Shown piece by piece: positions 40,743 through 48,535 of a stretch of DNA of 56,957 bases (the stretch's first letter is position 1; every line of letters begins with the position of its first letter). Origin of the DNA: a virus. The notes under the pieces are model-generated. The model made no database searches and was not told where the DNA came from. It saw only the letters and a program-made list of their open reading frames with translations. The position numbers were made by a program, and so were the translations under genes. The stretch spans positions 1-56,957 of IMG/VR virus record IMGVR_UViG_3300010399_000043. One strand, given 5' to 3'.

Positions 40743-42286
40743 CCGACGTCATCTTCATCAACCCGCGGTCGTCGCGCGCGATCTACGGCGGTGCCCTGTA
40801 CGAGGCGGAGCTGCCGGCGATCGAGCCGCCGCTGTGGTGCCGCATCCTCGCGGGCTGCGCTGTCGGCGACGGCTATCAGGCGCAGATCCTCGACGCCGAC
40901 GCGCTGTCCCTGTCGGCGGAGCAGGTCGCCGAGTGGGTGGTGGCGATCAGCCCGGACCTGGTCGTGGTCGTCGCGCAGGGTCACCAGCCATCAGCCTCGA
41001 CCCAGTCCATGCCTGCGGCCTACGAGGTCTGTCGGCAGATCAAACGGCAGGCAGTCGGGAAGCTGCACACACAGATACCGACGGCGATCGCCGGTGGCCA
41101 CGTGTCGGCCCTGCCTGAGCAGACTCTGAAGGATTGTTGGGCCGTCGACTACGCCATCGTGGGCGAGGGTCCGGACACGATCCGCGGTATCCTGGATCGA
41201 TCCCGCACCCAGGAGAAAACCCCTGGCCTCGCGTCCCGTTGGGACGGTGCTGTGCTCAGGGGCCCACCCGCGGGCCTGCGTCCGATCGGCGACCTCGGTG
41301 GCGAGTACGGCTGGTCACTGCTGCCGCCCCTGACCTCGTACCGCGCGCACAACTGGCAGTGCCTCGGTGGCAGGCCGCGGACGCCCTACGCCAGCGTGCA
41401 GACCTCTCTCGGTTGCCCGTACACGTGCTCCTTCTGCTGCATCAACTCGCCGTTCGGCAGTAACCACTATCGCATGCGCGACCCGTACGCGGTCATCAAC
41501 GAGATCTACTTTCTGTATCACTACCACAACGTGCGCACGTTCAAGATCAGCGACGAGATGTTCGTGCTGAACCCGCGGCACTACGGCGTGATCTGCGGCG
41601 AGATCGTCAAACGCGGCCTCAACGACGACGACGACCTCAACATCTGGGCCTACGCGCGCGTCGACACCGTGCGGGCCGACAAGCTGGCGCTCCTGCGCCG
41701 GGCCGGCGTCCGCTGGCTGGCGCTCGGGATCGAATCCGCCTCGGCCTATGTGCGGGACGGCGCGCAGAAGCGGTTGAAGAACGACGACGTCCTCGGGGTC
41801 GTCCGCGCGATCCAGGCGGCCGGCATCAACGTGATCGGCAACTTCATCTTCGGCCTGCCCGACGACGACGTCGCCTCCATGAACCAGACGCTTGAACTCG
41901 CGCTGGATCTGCGCTGTGAGTACGCCAACTTCTACTGCGCCATGGCCTACCCTGGTTCGCCGCTGTACTCCGAGGCTGTGCGCGAGGGCTGGTCGCTGCC
42001 CGAGACCTGGGACGGGTATTCGCAGCACGGCTGGACGACCCGACCGCTCGACACCCAGCACGTCAAGGCCGCCACGGTCCTGAGCTGGCGTGACCTAGCC
42101 TTCTCGCGCTACTTCAGTGACCCCGCCTACCTCGACATGATCACGAAGAAGTTTGGTTCCGACGACGCGCAGCGTCTGCTGGCGATGTCGGGCCACAGGA
42201 TCCCCCGACTGCTGCTCGACGGTGATACCTCTCCGGGCACCGCTGCCGAGAATACAGGGGGTGCCGCGCCGTGCGTCACTTCGTAA
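40739..42286 (+). CDS. B12-binding-type radical SAM enzyme
   Basis: GTG 40739 gives 515 residues. Residues 1-170 form a Rossmann-like domain typical of cobalamin-binding radical SAM proteins (VTDVIFINPRSSRAIYGG, ISPDLVVVVAQGHQPSAS, AIAGGHVSALPEQTL), though the classic DxHxxG motif is absent. Near 230 lies LGCPYTCSFCCINSPFG with the CxxxCxxC iron-sulfur site, followed by YARVDTV, LRRAGVRWLALGIESAS and FIFGLPDDDVASM. Such proteins methylate or rearrange unreactive carbons and occur in glycan and antibiotic clusters. A role on the sugar or the target in this island is inferred. Confidence 0.88.
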   Translation: MTDVIFINPRSSRAIYGGALYEAELPAIEPPLWCRILAGCAVGDGYQAQILDADALSLSAEQVAEWVVAISPDLVVVVAQGHQPSASTQSMPAAYEVCRQIKRQAVGKLHTQIPTAIAGGHVSALPEQTLKDCWAVDYAIVGEGPDTIRGILDRSRTQEKTPGLASRWDGAVLRGPPAGLRPIGDLGGEYGWSLLPPLTSYRAHNWQCLGGRPRTPYASVQTSLGCPYTCSFCCINSPFGSNHYRMRDPYAVINEIYFLYHYHNVRTFKISDEMFVLNPRHYGVICGEIVKRGLNDDDDLNIWAYARVDTVRADKLALLRRAGVRWLALGIESASAYVRDGAQKRLKNDDVLGVVRAIQAAGINVIGNFIFGLPDDDVASMNQTLELALDLRCEYANFYCAMAYPGSPLYSEAVREGWSLPETWDGYSQHGWTTRPLDTQHVKAATVLSWRDLAFSRYFSDPAYLDMITKKFGSDDAQRLLAMSGHRIPRLLLDGDTSPGTAAENTGGAAPCVTS

Positions 42287-42314
42287 AGGAGTGGTCTCAG
42301 GCGCCCGACGCGGC

Positions 42315-42389
42315 AGATCGCTGGGTCCGTTCTCCCTTTGGTGCCCCTACTCCTCCCGTGGGCCACCCTGGAAACGGACCCAGCGATCT
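42315..42389 (+). other. 17-bp perfect inverted repeat with 41-base loop
   Basis: AGATCGCTGGGTCCGTT (42315-42331) pairs exactly with AACGGACCCAGCGATCT (42373-42389). The loop holds CTCCTCCC and a weaker inner pairing GGTG/CACC. It lies in the only longer gap (132 bases) of this otherwise overlapping gene run, between the radical SAM gene and a small zinc-finger gene. No U-tract follows. It could be an mRNA processing or regulatory hairpin. Confidence 0.85.
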
Positions 42390-42418
42390 AACACTACCGG
42401 TTTTAGCGGGGTTACAGC

Positions 42419-42598
42419 ATGGGCGACGCTGCGGATGACGCATATGCGGCTGCGCTGCGGGCCCATGAGCTGCGCGAGCTTATGGCCGACGCTGGCTGCA
42501 GACCTTGTCCGCGTCGGCATCTGCATGACGGCGACGAGTGCCCGATCTGCCACGATCTGGGTTGGTTAGACTGCAACGGGAACCCGGTGGAACCGTGA
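42419..42598 (+). CDS. Small zinc-finger-like protein (59 aa)
   Basis: ATG 42419 starts a 59-residue protein (MGDAADDAYAAALRAHELRE...). Its C-terminal half holds CRPC and CPIC with His38 and His43 nearby (RRHLHDGDECPICHDLGW), a likely zinc-binding site. It has no clear ribosome site but a well-formed coding character and ends 23 bases before the next gene. Confidence 0.6.
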   Translation: MGDAADDAYAAALRAHELRELMADAGCRPCPRRHLHDGDECPICHDLGWLDCNGNPVEP

Positions 42599-42621
42599 TC
42601 AAAAGGAGGATTTGATAAACG

Positions 42622-42957
42622 ATGTTCGGACCGGCACAGAACGACTGTCCCAACCCGCGCGCGGGTGCTGCCTACCAGGTCGTGTACGAGATGCTCAATC
42701 CGTCGGGTGTGACTCCGCGGGACCTGCCGCAGCTGCGCGTACGCGCGCTGTCACTCGCGACCTGGGCCGCCACCCAGCCACCTGAGGTCGCCAATGCCTA
42801 CGGTTGGGCGTTGACGCGTATCATGGCTGACATCGAGCAGCGCATCCTGCTCGCCGGTAGGGCCGCGTCGATCAGGGAAGCACTCGAGACGCTGCCTCGG
42901 CCGCCCAAGCCTGACGCGCTGTCGGACTGGCCGACTCGCCGGCTGGAGCAAGGTTGA
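42622..42957 (+). CDS. Hypothetical protein (111 aa)
   Basis: Preceded by a very strong AAAGGAGG at a spacing of about 12 bases. The protein is helical (YQVVYEMLNPSGVT, LRVRALSLATWAATQ, YGWALTRIMADIEQRILL). No family is recognised. Confidence 0.65.
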   Translation: MFGPAQNDCPNPRAGAAYQVVYEMLNPSGVTPRDLPQLRVRALSLATWAATQPPEVANAYGWALTRIMADIEQRILLAGRAASIREALETLPRPPKPDALSDWPTRRLEQG

Positions 42958-42959
42958 GG

Positions 42960-43352
42960 ATGGCTTCTCGGTTGCTGTACGCGCTTCTTGTAGCGGTGTC
43001 GCTGGCTACACCTGCCATCGCGGATGCTGTTGCACCTCCGTCTGTTCAGCATGCCCGTGTAGAGCTGTACATGCGGAAGCGTGCTAACTTTTTGGTGCTC
43101 GTTCACGACCTGTACAACGCGCTCGCCTGCGGTGTGTTCAGGTCGGAGATCGAGTTCATCGGCCTGTACCGCGTAGCGGTGGGTGAGCTCGCCGCGATCA
43201 ACAGGCCCGGTACCGCGTGGCCACCGGATGACATCCGCCTCGGAAAAGACGTGATCGCGATGGCCGAACTCGGCAGATCCGAACCGTGCGATCGCTGGTC
43301 TGATCCGCGACGTGCGCTTGCCCTGCAGCTAGCGGCGGAGGCCCTGCGTTGA
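42960..43352 (+). CDS. Secreted hypothetical protein (130 aa)
   Basis: ATG 42960 chosen over a TTG two codons earlier. It has a Sec signal peptide (MASRLLYALLVAVSLATPAIADA), then a helical mature part (RANFLVLVHDLYNALACGVF, IGLYRVAVGELAAIN). Two cysteines (ACGVF, EPCDRW) may form a disulfide. It may act in the periplasm. It overlaps the glycosyltransferase-like gene by GTTGA-type overlap of 4 bases. Confidence 0.65.
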   Translation: MASRLLYALLVAVSLATPAIADAVAPPSVQHARVELYMRKRANFLVLVHDLYNALACGVFRSEIEFIGLYRVAVGELAAINRPGTAWPPDDIRLGKDVIAMAELGRSEPCDRWSDPRRALALQLAAEALR

Positions 43353-44251
43353 ACTGGCTATTTAACATGCTCAATCACAACCCGCAGGGGCAGCGGTCGC
43401 TCGAGGATGTGATCGGCATCATCGGGCATCAGCTACGCGAGCTTGGTCACACCGCTGTCTGGGACAAGAAGAACGATCAGTTTCTCGCGCGTGACACCGG
43501 CATCAACATCATTGTGGAGGGCTTCACCCCGCCGGTGATCGAGATCATGGCTGGGGCGCACGCACGCGGCTGCCGGTTCGTCATCCTCGCGACCGAGGAA
43601 CCGACCGAGAAGGGCTTCAACCACGGCGTCGATCCTGAGATGATCATGCGCCAGCGGATGTTCCCTGAGGCGGCGCGCTACTGCGAAGGTATCATCCATC
43701 TCGTCCCCGGGAAGCGTGTGACCGACTGGTATGGGCAGTTTGCACCAGCAGCATACACCGAGCTTGGCTTCGCGCGCACCTTGGTGCGGCTGTCACCGCA
43801 GGAACCGGTTTACGACTTCGGGTTCTTTGGATCGGTGAGCCGCCGCCGTATGGGCATCCTAAACAAGCTGGCTAAGCGCTCCGGACGGAAGGACGCTGTC
43901 CGCTACATCGGAGACTTCCCCGATCAGGAGACGCGCGACAGACAGATCAGGGAGGCGCGGGTGGTGGTGCAGCTGCGCAAGGTCGAGGCCATGGGCCTCG
44001 TCTCCTCCTCGCGCTGCAACACAGCTTTGTGCGTCGGTCGCCCGGTGATCGCCGAGCCTCACGAGCTGTCGGCACCATGGGATCAGATTGTGTCGTTCGC
44101 CTCATCGACCGACCATTTCTACAACCTGGCTGTCATGGCTAGGATGAACTGGCAGTCGCTGTGGTATGATCAGTTCAAGCGCTTCCGCGAAATGCTTCCG
44201 GCAGACGCCTGCATCGGCAAGGCTCTGCGCGATATCGGTGTGATGCGATGA
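43349..44251 (+). CDS. Glycosyltransferase-like protein, paralogue of 45077-46036
   Basis: A 300-residue GT-B-like protein beginning with TTG (43349; LNWLFNML...). Motifs: RSLEDVIGIIGHQLRELGH, RFVILATEEPTEKGFNHG, VDPEMIMRQRMF, YDFGFFGSVSRRRMGILNKL, REARVVVQLRKVEAMGLVSSSR and GRPVIAEPHELSAPWDQIV. The 'FfGs...RR..iL..L' and 'a.vvvql....e...ssR...al..grpviaEp' stretches are typical of GT-B enzymes that build capsule or LPS sugars. The neighbour at 45077 repeats the whole order. The acceptor is unknown. Confidence 0.75.
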   Translation: MNWLFNMLNHNPQGQRSLEDVIGIIGHQLRELGHTAVWDKKNDQFLARDTGINIIVEGFTPPVIEIMAGAHARGCRFVILATEEPTEKGFNHGVDPEMIMRQRMFPEAARYCEGIIHLVPGKRVTDWYGQFAPAAYTELGFARTLVRLSPQEPVYDFGFFGSVSRRRMGILNKLAKRSGRKDAVRYIGDFPDQETRDRQIREARVVVQLRKVEAMGLVSSSRCNTALCVGRPVIAEPHELSAPWDQIVSFASSTDHFYNLAVMARMNWQSLWYDQFKRFREMLPADACIGKALRDIGVMR

Positions 44252-44886
44252 GCTTCGACGGCCTCTGCGACAAGCTGGTCAACGACAGCATCTGGCGGCC
44301 CTACCGCGGTTGGCACGACGACCACCGCGACAGGGACGGTACATCAGAGTACCGACCCGCGGCGCAGCAGGTGCGCGCCGAGTGGTTGGAGTTCGTGGAT
44401 ATGCTGCATGGTCACGGGTTGCCACGATCTACCTGCCTGCAACTGGGACTCGGGACACCAGGTGCGACCCACAGCCTGCTGGCGCTCCTGTTTCGTGAGG
44501 TGCACACGGTCGAGCGCGAGTTCCCTGTTGTCGGGGAATGGAACAGGCGCTTCCCGGCGGGTGATACAGGAACCCTACACAACGGTTCCGGCATTATCCA
44601 GGGTGATACCAACAGCGCCGGTACCTTCACCCGATGCAGTGCACTGAAACCGCTCGACCTCCTCTTCATCGACGCTGGTCACAGGTACGAGGAGGTCCTT
44701 CTCGACCACACCATGTACTCGCCGCTGGTCAGGCCCGGCGGGATCGTCGCCTTCCACGACGCCGTCCACAGGCCGCAGTTCGGCGACGGCATCGGTGTGT
44801 GGCTCCTGCTCGCCGAGCTGAAACGTGAGGGTACTCCGATCGCGACGATCGGCGACGAGGTGGGGATCGCCTACTATGTCAGATGA
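44248..44886 (+). CDS. SAM-dependent methyltransferase (CmcI/Methyltransf_24-like)
   Basis: A 212-residue protein. TCLQLGLGTPGATHSLLALL is a variant of the SAM-binding glycine motif, LDLLFIDAGHRYEEVLLDH the post-II motif with the acidic and His residues of metal-dependent types, and LVRPGGIVAFHDAVH the motif that closes the fold. Such enzymes O-methylate sugars or small molecules. It sits between the two glycosyltransferase-like genes, so a sugar methylation step is plausible. Confidence 0.82.
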   Translation: MSFDGLCDKLVNDSIWRPYRGWHDDHRDRDGTSEYRPAAQQVRAEWLEFVDMLHGHGLPRSTCLQLGLGTPGATHSLLALLFREVHTVEREFPVVGEWNRRFPAGDTGTLHNGSGIIQGDTNSAGTFTRCSALKPLDLLFIDAGHRYEEVLLDHTMYSPLVRPGGIVAFHDAVHRPQFGDGIGVWLLLAELKREGTPIATIGDEVGIAYYVR

Positions 44887-45076
44887 CGATCATCAGGAGA
44901 GCATCGCGGTTCACGCGACTAACATGCAGCAGATCATGAACAAGGTCACGGTGACCTTCACAGCCGCCAGCGACGAGGAAGCGCGTCGGTTCTTCAACCT
45001 TGTACTTGACGGCCTAAACCAGGGTCGGCCGGTGGAGATCATCATTGAGGGATCCGCATTGAAGGTCACCCACTGA
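44876..45076 (+). CDS. Small hypothetical protein (66 aa)
   Basis: ATG 44876 (MSDDDHQESIAVHATNM...) overlaps the methyltransferase gene by 11 bases. The rest is a beta-alpha-beta unit (KVTVTFTAASDEEARRFFNL, RPVEIIIEGSALKV) of an acylphosphatase-like size. No family is recognised. Confidence 0.6.
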   Translation: MSDDDHQESIAVHATNMQQIMNKVTVTFTAASDEEARRFFNLVLDGLNQGRPVEIIIEGSALKVTH

Positions 45077-46036
45077 ATGGCCTGGTTCAACTTCAACACG
45101 TTCAATCACTGCCGACAGGGCCGGATCATCGTCGAGGACATCACCCGCACGATGGGCCTGCAGATGCGAGCGCTCGGTCATCACGTGACCTGGTCGGACA
45201 GCCTGATATTCAGGGCGTCTGAGAAGACACCTCCGTATCGACCGATCCCGGTCTATAACGTGCTACTCGAGTCGTTCGCTGACGACCCCGCGACCTTAAG
45301 GACGATCGCTGCGGAGCACGCGCACGGATGCAAGTTTATCTACGTGGCGACCGAGGAGCCGTCCGACGCCGGCTTCAACCACGGTCTCGATCCAGCGATG
45401 ATCGACCGACAGAACGTCTACGCCGAGGCCATGAAGTACGCTGTCGGCACGCTGCACCTGATCCCCGGTCAGCACGTCACCGACTGGTACGCGCAGTTCG
45501 GGCCCGCCGCCTACGCGGAGCTTGGTTGGGCACCGGGCCTCGACGGGGATGACATCGGCGAGCGCACCTATACGATGCCTGTTACTGTTGACCATGACGT
45601 CGGATTCTTCGGCAAGATGACGTGGCGCCGCGGCCAGATTCTCGACACCATGGTGGCGATGGGGCTCAAGGTGCTGCGGCTGACCGGACTTGAGACACCG
45701 CGCGCAGAGCGCGATGCCATCATGCGGCGTGCGAAGGTGATCGTGCAGATCAGGGGCAACGACGAGTGGACGACTGTGTCCTCGACCCGCTGCGTTGCCG
45801 CGCTTGCCATGGGCCGCCCGCTGATCGCCGAGCCGCACCCAGCACCTGCGCCGTGGGACGAGATCGTGCACTTCGCGCCTACGATGGATCTATTTTACAG
45901 TCAGGTCCGCGCGGTGACGAGCGCAGGTCAATTCGATCGCGAGCAGTTGTATCTGATGCAGTACGATGATTTCAGGAAGAAGCTGACACCGGAGCACTGC
46001 ATCGGCGACGCGCTGCGCACGCTGGGGGTCGCCTGA
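45077..46036 (+). CDS. Glycosyltransferase-like protein, paralogue of 43349-44251
   Basis: A 319-residue protein with the same order of motifs as the gene at 43349: IVEDITRTMGLQMRALGH, KFIYVATEEPSDAGFNHGLD, VDHDVGFFGKMTWRRGQILD, RAKVIVQIRGNDEWTTVSST and GRPLIAEPHPAPAPWDEIVH. Identity is clear in the stretch ATEEP.(D/E).GFNHG.DP.MI.RQ. A tandem duplication, split by two small genes, followed by specialisation is the simplest explanation. Probably adds a second sugar; acceptor unknown. Confidence 0.75.
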   Translation: MAWFNFNTFNHCRQGRIIVEDITRTMGLQMRALGHHVTWSDSLIFRASEKTPPYRPIPVYNVLLESFADDPATLRTIAAEHAHGCKFIYVATEEPSDAGFNHGLDPAMIDRQNVYAEAMKYAVGTLHLIPGQHVTDWYAQFGPAAYAELGWAPGLDGDDIGERTYTMPVTVDHDVGFFGKMTWRRGQILDTMVAMGLKVLRLTGLETPRAERDAIMRRAKVIVQIRGNDEWTTVSSTRCVAALAMGRPLIAEPHPAPAPWDEIVHFAPTMDLFYSQVRAVTSAGQFDREQLYLMQYDDFRKKLTPEHCIGDALRTLGVA

Positions 46037-46038
46037 AC

Positions 46039-47379
46039 ATGCTGACAGCGGCGCATCTGGGTATCGCACCACACGAGTTCGCGATCGCCTCCCTGTTCGG
46101 GATCGGGGACACGTGCCTTGTCGCCGGCCACATGAAGGTGTTCTCCAACACTCACCAGCAGCCTGTCGTGCTGGCCGTGCGGCAGGGGCATCAGGAAGTC
46201 GCCGCGATGTTCCCGGGGGTGTCGCGCACCGTCATCGTGCCGGAGTACGAGATCGCGCCGTTGACCAACACCGTCACGGTCGGCGTACCGCAGCCCGGTC
46301 ACCTGTTCGTCGCGCACCCGTCCACCGTCCCCGCGCGGCTTGATCACTGCGTCGCCCATGGCCGTATGTCAGACGCGGCGATGTACGCGCTGATCCTGGG
46401 ACTGCCGCCGCAGAGCCGTCTCGCGCTGCCCGCGATCCCGCCCGACAAACGTGAGCTCGCGCAGGCGATCGCTTCGGCCCACGCGATCGCACCCGGCAGG
46501 ACGGTGGTGCTGGTGCCGCGCGCGAACTCCTGGCCGCCGATCGACAATCACTTCTGGGACCTGCTGCAGGCACGGCTCGCGTCAAACGGTTGGCACGTGT
46601 GGGTCAACGATCCAGGCAACCTGCCGCTGCCCTGCGCGTTACCGTTCCTCGAGATCGCCGGCTGGGTGATCGGTGCCAACTGCGGGTTCATGCAGATGGC
46701 CGTGCAGTCAGGCATCCACTGCCGCAAGACGATCCTGTCGCGCGCTCTCTACCCGGACGAACTACACGGGGAGCGCCACCCGCTGCCGATCACCCGTGTC
46801 TGGCCGGACTACAGCATGTTTCGCAAGGTCGACGGTTGTCAGTACGACATAGAGGAGTTCCGCGTGGACGGTCCAACCTCGTGGCCTGGAGCGATCGCTG
46901 CCGTCACCCAGGGTCGCAACGCGCAGGGTCCGGTACCCGATCCGGGCCCGCTGCTATTCATGGACGTGCAGATTTCCCCAGGTGAACTGTGCGACCGCCT
47001 CTCCATCATGGAGATCAAGCAGGCGCGACTGCCGTCCAAGGCGCAGTATCTGGCGACCGAGGTCACCCGGTTGACTCCTCTGCGCGAGCACCTGCTGCGC
47101 GCGCATCCCGAGATCGTCGCGTTCGCGCAGGAACTGCGCAACCTCAACGAGCAGGCGTGGACCCTCAACGAGGTGCTGATCGGAGACTATCAGCGCGGCG
47201 TCGGCGGTCCTGGCTGGCAGGTCGTCGAGGACAGTACGGTTGACGGGCTGAGCCGCGTCGAACGCCACGTGCGGGCAGCGTACGAGGCCCATCACTGCAA
47301 CAGGAGGAGGGTCGAGGTACGTAATGACATAGACGCCCACTGCAGGGCGGGCCATGTGGAGGTGAAGTCCTACAGATGA
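46039..47379 (+). CDS. Heptosyltransferase-like protein with DUF6165-like domain
   Basis: A 446-residue two-domain protein. Residues 1-300 look like a GT-B enzyme of the ADP-heptose transferase type: PGRTVVLVPRANSWPPIDNHFW, LQARLASNGWHVWVN, LEIAGWVIGANCGFMQMAVQ. Residues about 310-446 resemble DUF6165-like domains (DVQISPGELCDRLSIMEIKQ, LRNLNEQAWTLNEVL, HHCNRRRVEVRNDID). Such two-domain proteins are found in LPS and phage glycan clusters. It completes the group of three transferase-like proteins. Confidence 0.7.
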   Translation: MLTAAHLGIAPHEFAIASLFGIGDTCLVAGHMKVFSNTHQQPVVLAVRQGHQEVAAMFPGVSRTVIVPEYEIAPLTNTVTVGVPQPGHLFVAHPSTVPARLDHCVAHGRMSDAAMYALILGLPPQSRLALPAIPPDKRELAQAIASAHAIAPGRTVVLVPRANSWPPIDNHFWDLLQARLASNGWHVWVNDPGNLPLPCALPFLEIAGWVIGANCGFMQMAVQSGIHCRKTILSRALYPDELHGERHPLPITRVWPDYSMFRKVDGCQYDIEEFRVDGPTSWPGAIAAVTQGRNAQGPVPDPGPLLFMDVQISPGELCDRLSIMEIKQARLPSKAQYLATEVTRLTPLREHLLRAHPEIVAFAQELRNLNEQAWTLNEVLIGDYQRGVGGPGWQVVEDSTVDGLSRVERHVRAAYEAHHCNRRRVEVRNDIDAHCRAGHVEVKSYR

Positions 47380-47504
47380 CGAGGCATAGGTTGGCGCACC
47401 TTTTGGTGCCCCTTTTGGTGCTGTCTGTGCTGGTCGCGTGCGTGCTGGCTGAAGTTGCTGCGCTAGTGTGGTATGTGTGGTTCACATGGAAAACAGGCGT
47501 ATGA
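47376..47504 (+). CDS. Tiny membrane protein (42 aa)
   Basis: ATG 47376 overlaps the previous stop (ATGA). The 42-residue product MTRHRLAHLLVPLLVLSVLV... has one long hydrophobic stretch, ends in WYVWFTWKTGV and overlaps the next gene by ATGA. It may be an envelope or lysis-related peptide; no family is recognised. Confidence 0.55.
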   Translation: MTRHRLAHLLVPLLVLSVLVACVLAEVAALVWYVWFTWKTGV

Positions 47505-47740
47505 AGACGAGCAACAACGCAGGGCGGATCGCGCTCGCACTCCTGTCGATCCCGGCGGTCGGATGCCTCGCTGTCTACCTGGCGATCTCTCAGAAGCAGC
47601 AGACGGTGCAGGTCCGCCGGGGAGTCGACTTCTGCAAGAACGTGGTCGTTGTGCCCAACCCGGCGGTACCCGGCGCGTGGCAGACGGTCGTGTTCTCCTC
47701 GTGCCCAGGGTCACAGTCGTCAGGGAGCGCTGCGCCGTGA
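47501..47740 (+). CDS. Small membrane-anchored protein (79 aa)
   Basis: ATG 47501 chosen because of the ATGA overlap; two earlier ATGs are possible. The N-terminus has one membrane helix (IALALLSIPAVGCLAVYLAI), followed by about 45 residues outside with two cysteines (DFCKNV, SSCPGS) and the tail SSGSAAP. The same tail ends the next small gene, because both share a 17-base repeat before the start codon that follows. Confidence 0.55.
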   Translation: MKTSNNAGRIALALLSIPAVGCLAVYLAISQKQQTVQVRRGVDFCKNVVVVPNPAVPGAWQTVVFSSCPGSQSSGSAAP

Positions 47741-47925
47741 ACTCTGTCGTAAGACTGCTGCTGGCACTCTCTGCCGCGGGCTTCTTCTACACAGCGTTCA
47801 TGGCCGGCACCGGCCTCGTCAGGCTCCATCGCGGGTTACCGGAGGTGAGGTGCATCCCGGCGGGTGCGGTCGTCGCCAGCCAGTACATCCCCTGTCCCGC
47901 CCGCTCAGGGAGCGCTGCGCCATGA
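47737..47925 (+). CDS. Small membrane protein (62 aa)
   Basis: GTG 47737 follows TCAGGGAGCGCTGCGCC. The product VNSVVRLLLALSAAGFFYTA has one membrane helix and ends with two cysteines and RSGSAAP. It could be a partner of the gene before it (spanin-like arrangement), but it lacks a clear lipobox. It overlaps the next gene by ATGA. Confidence 0.55.
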   Translation: MNSVVRLLLALSAAGFFYTAFMAGTGLVRLHRGLPEVRCIPAGAVVASQYIPCPARSGSAAP

Positions 47926-48152
47926 GCCGCAGCAAGAATCGCCTGACACCGGAGCAGCGCGAGGCCGTCGATCGCGCCGATCGCATGGAGGCGCAGGCCG
48001 CCCACCTCGCGACCCCTGTCACCCGCGAGGAACTGATCAACCTGCTGCGCGAGATCGCGGATGAGTACGAGGTGTCGCTCCGCCGCAACATCTACACCAA
48101 GGAACCCCACGATCTGTTTCGTGAACTGGCGGAAAGGCTGTGCTTCAGATGA
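47922..48152 (+). CDS. Hypothetical protein (76 aa)
   Basis: ATG 47922 follows the second copy of TCAGGGAGCGCTGCGCC. The protein (MSRSKNRLTPEQREAVDRAD...) is helical and charged, with EELINLLREIADEYEVSLRR. No family is recognised. It overlaps the next gene by ATGA. Confidence 0.6.
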   Translation: MSRSKNRLTPEQREAVDRADRMEAQAAHLATPVTREELINLLREIADEYEVSLRRNIYTKEPHDLFRELAERLCFR

Positions 48153-48535
48153 CCGAGGAACTGAGCAGGCTCCGCGAGAAGAGCGCCGTGGTGCTGACGG
48201 TCGACACGTCCGAGCTGCAGCGGTTCGTCGCTGAGTCGATCGCCGCGATCGACAAGGCGCGGCAGTTCACCTGCAAGGCGCGTCATCCCGCGGGCCCTGA
48301 CCCGCAGGACTGCGGGTGGCCGACCTGCGGCTGCGACCCGTACGCCGACAAGGTGATCACCGCGCTCGCCGAGTCGTTTCCCGTCGACACCGAGACGGCG
48401 GTGCTGAGAATCACCCTCGCTTGGTACGCTGACCCGAAGAACTGGGACAGGGGCGCGGATGCTGGTGGCGTTTGGCGCGACTCCCACGCTATGCAAGACG
48501 CAGGTGCGCATGCGAGAAGGGTGTTGGGAATATGA
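48149..48535 (+). CDS. Hypothetical protein (128 aa)
   Basis: ATG 48149 (MTEELSRLREKSAVVLTVD...). The product has FVAESIAAIDKARQFTCKARH and a Cys pair (CGWPTCGC). It ends within the start of the dioxygenase-like gene (ATGA). No family is recognised. Confidence 0.6.
   Translation: MTEELSRLREKSAVVLTVDTSELQRFVAESIAAIDKARQFTCKARHPAGPDPQDCGWPTCGCDPYADKVITALAESFPVDTETAVLRITLAWYADPKNWDRGADAGGVWRDSHAMQDAGAHARRVLGI

Noticed and set aside
42153-42418. Open frame upstream of the small zinc-finger gene
   Set aside because: It overlaps the end of the radical SAM gene and runs through the inverted repeat; the sequence is Arg/Ser/Cys-rich without a pattern. The 59-codon gene in another frame is more convincing.
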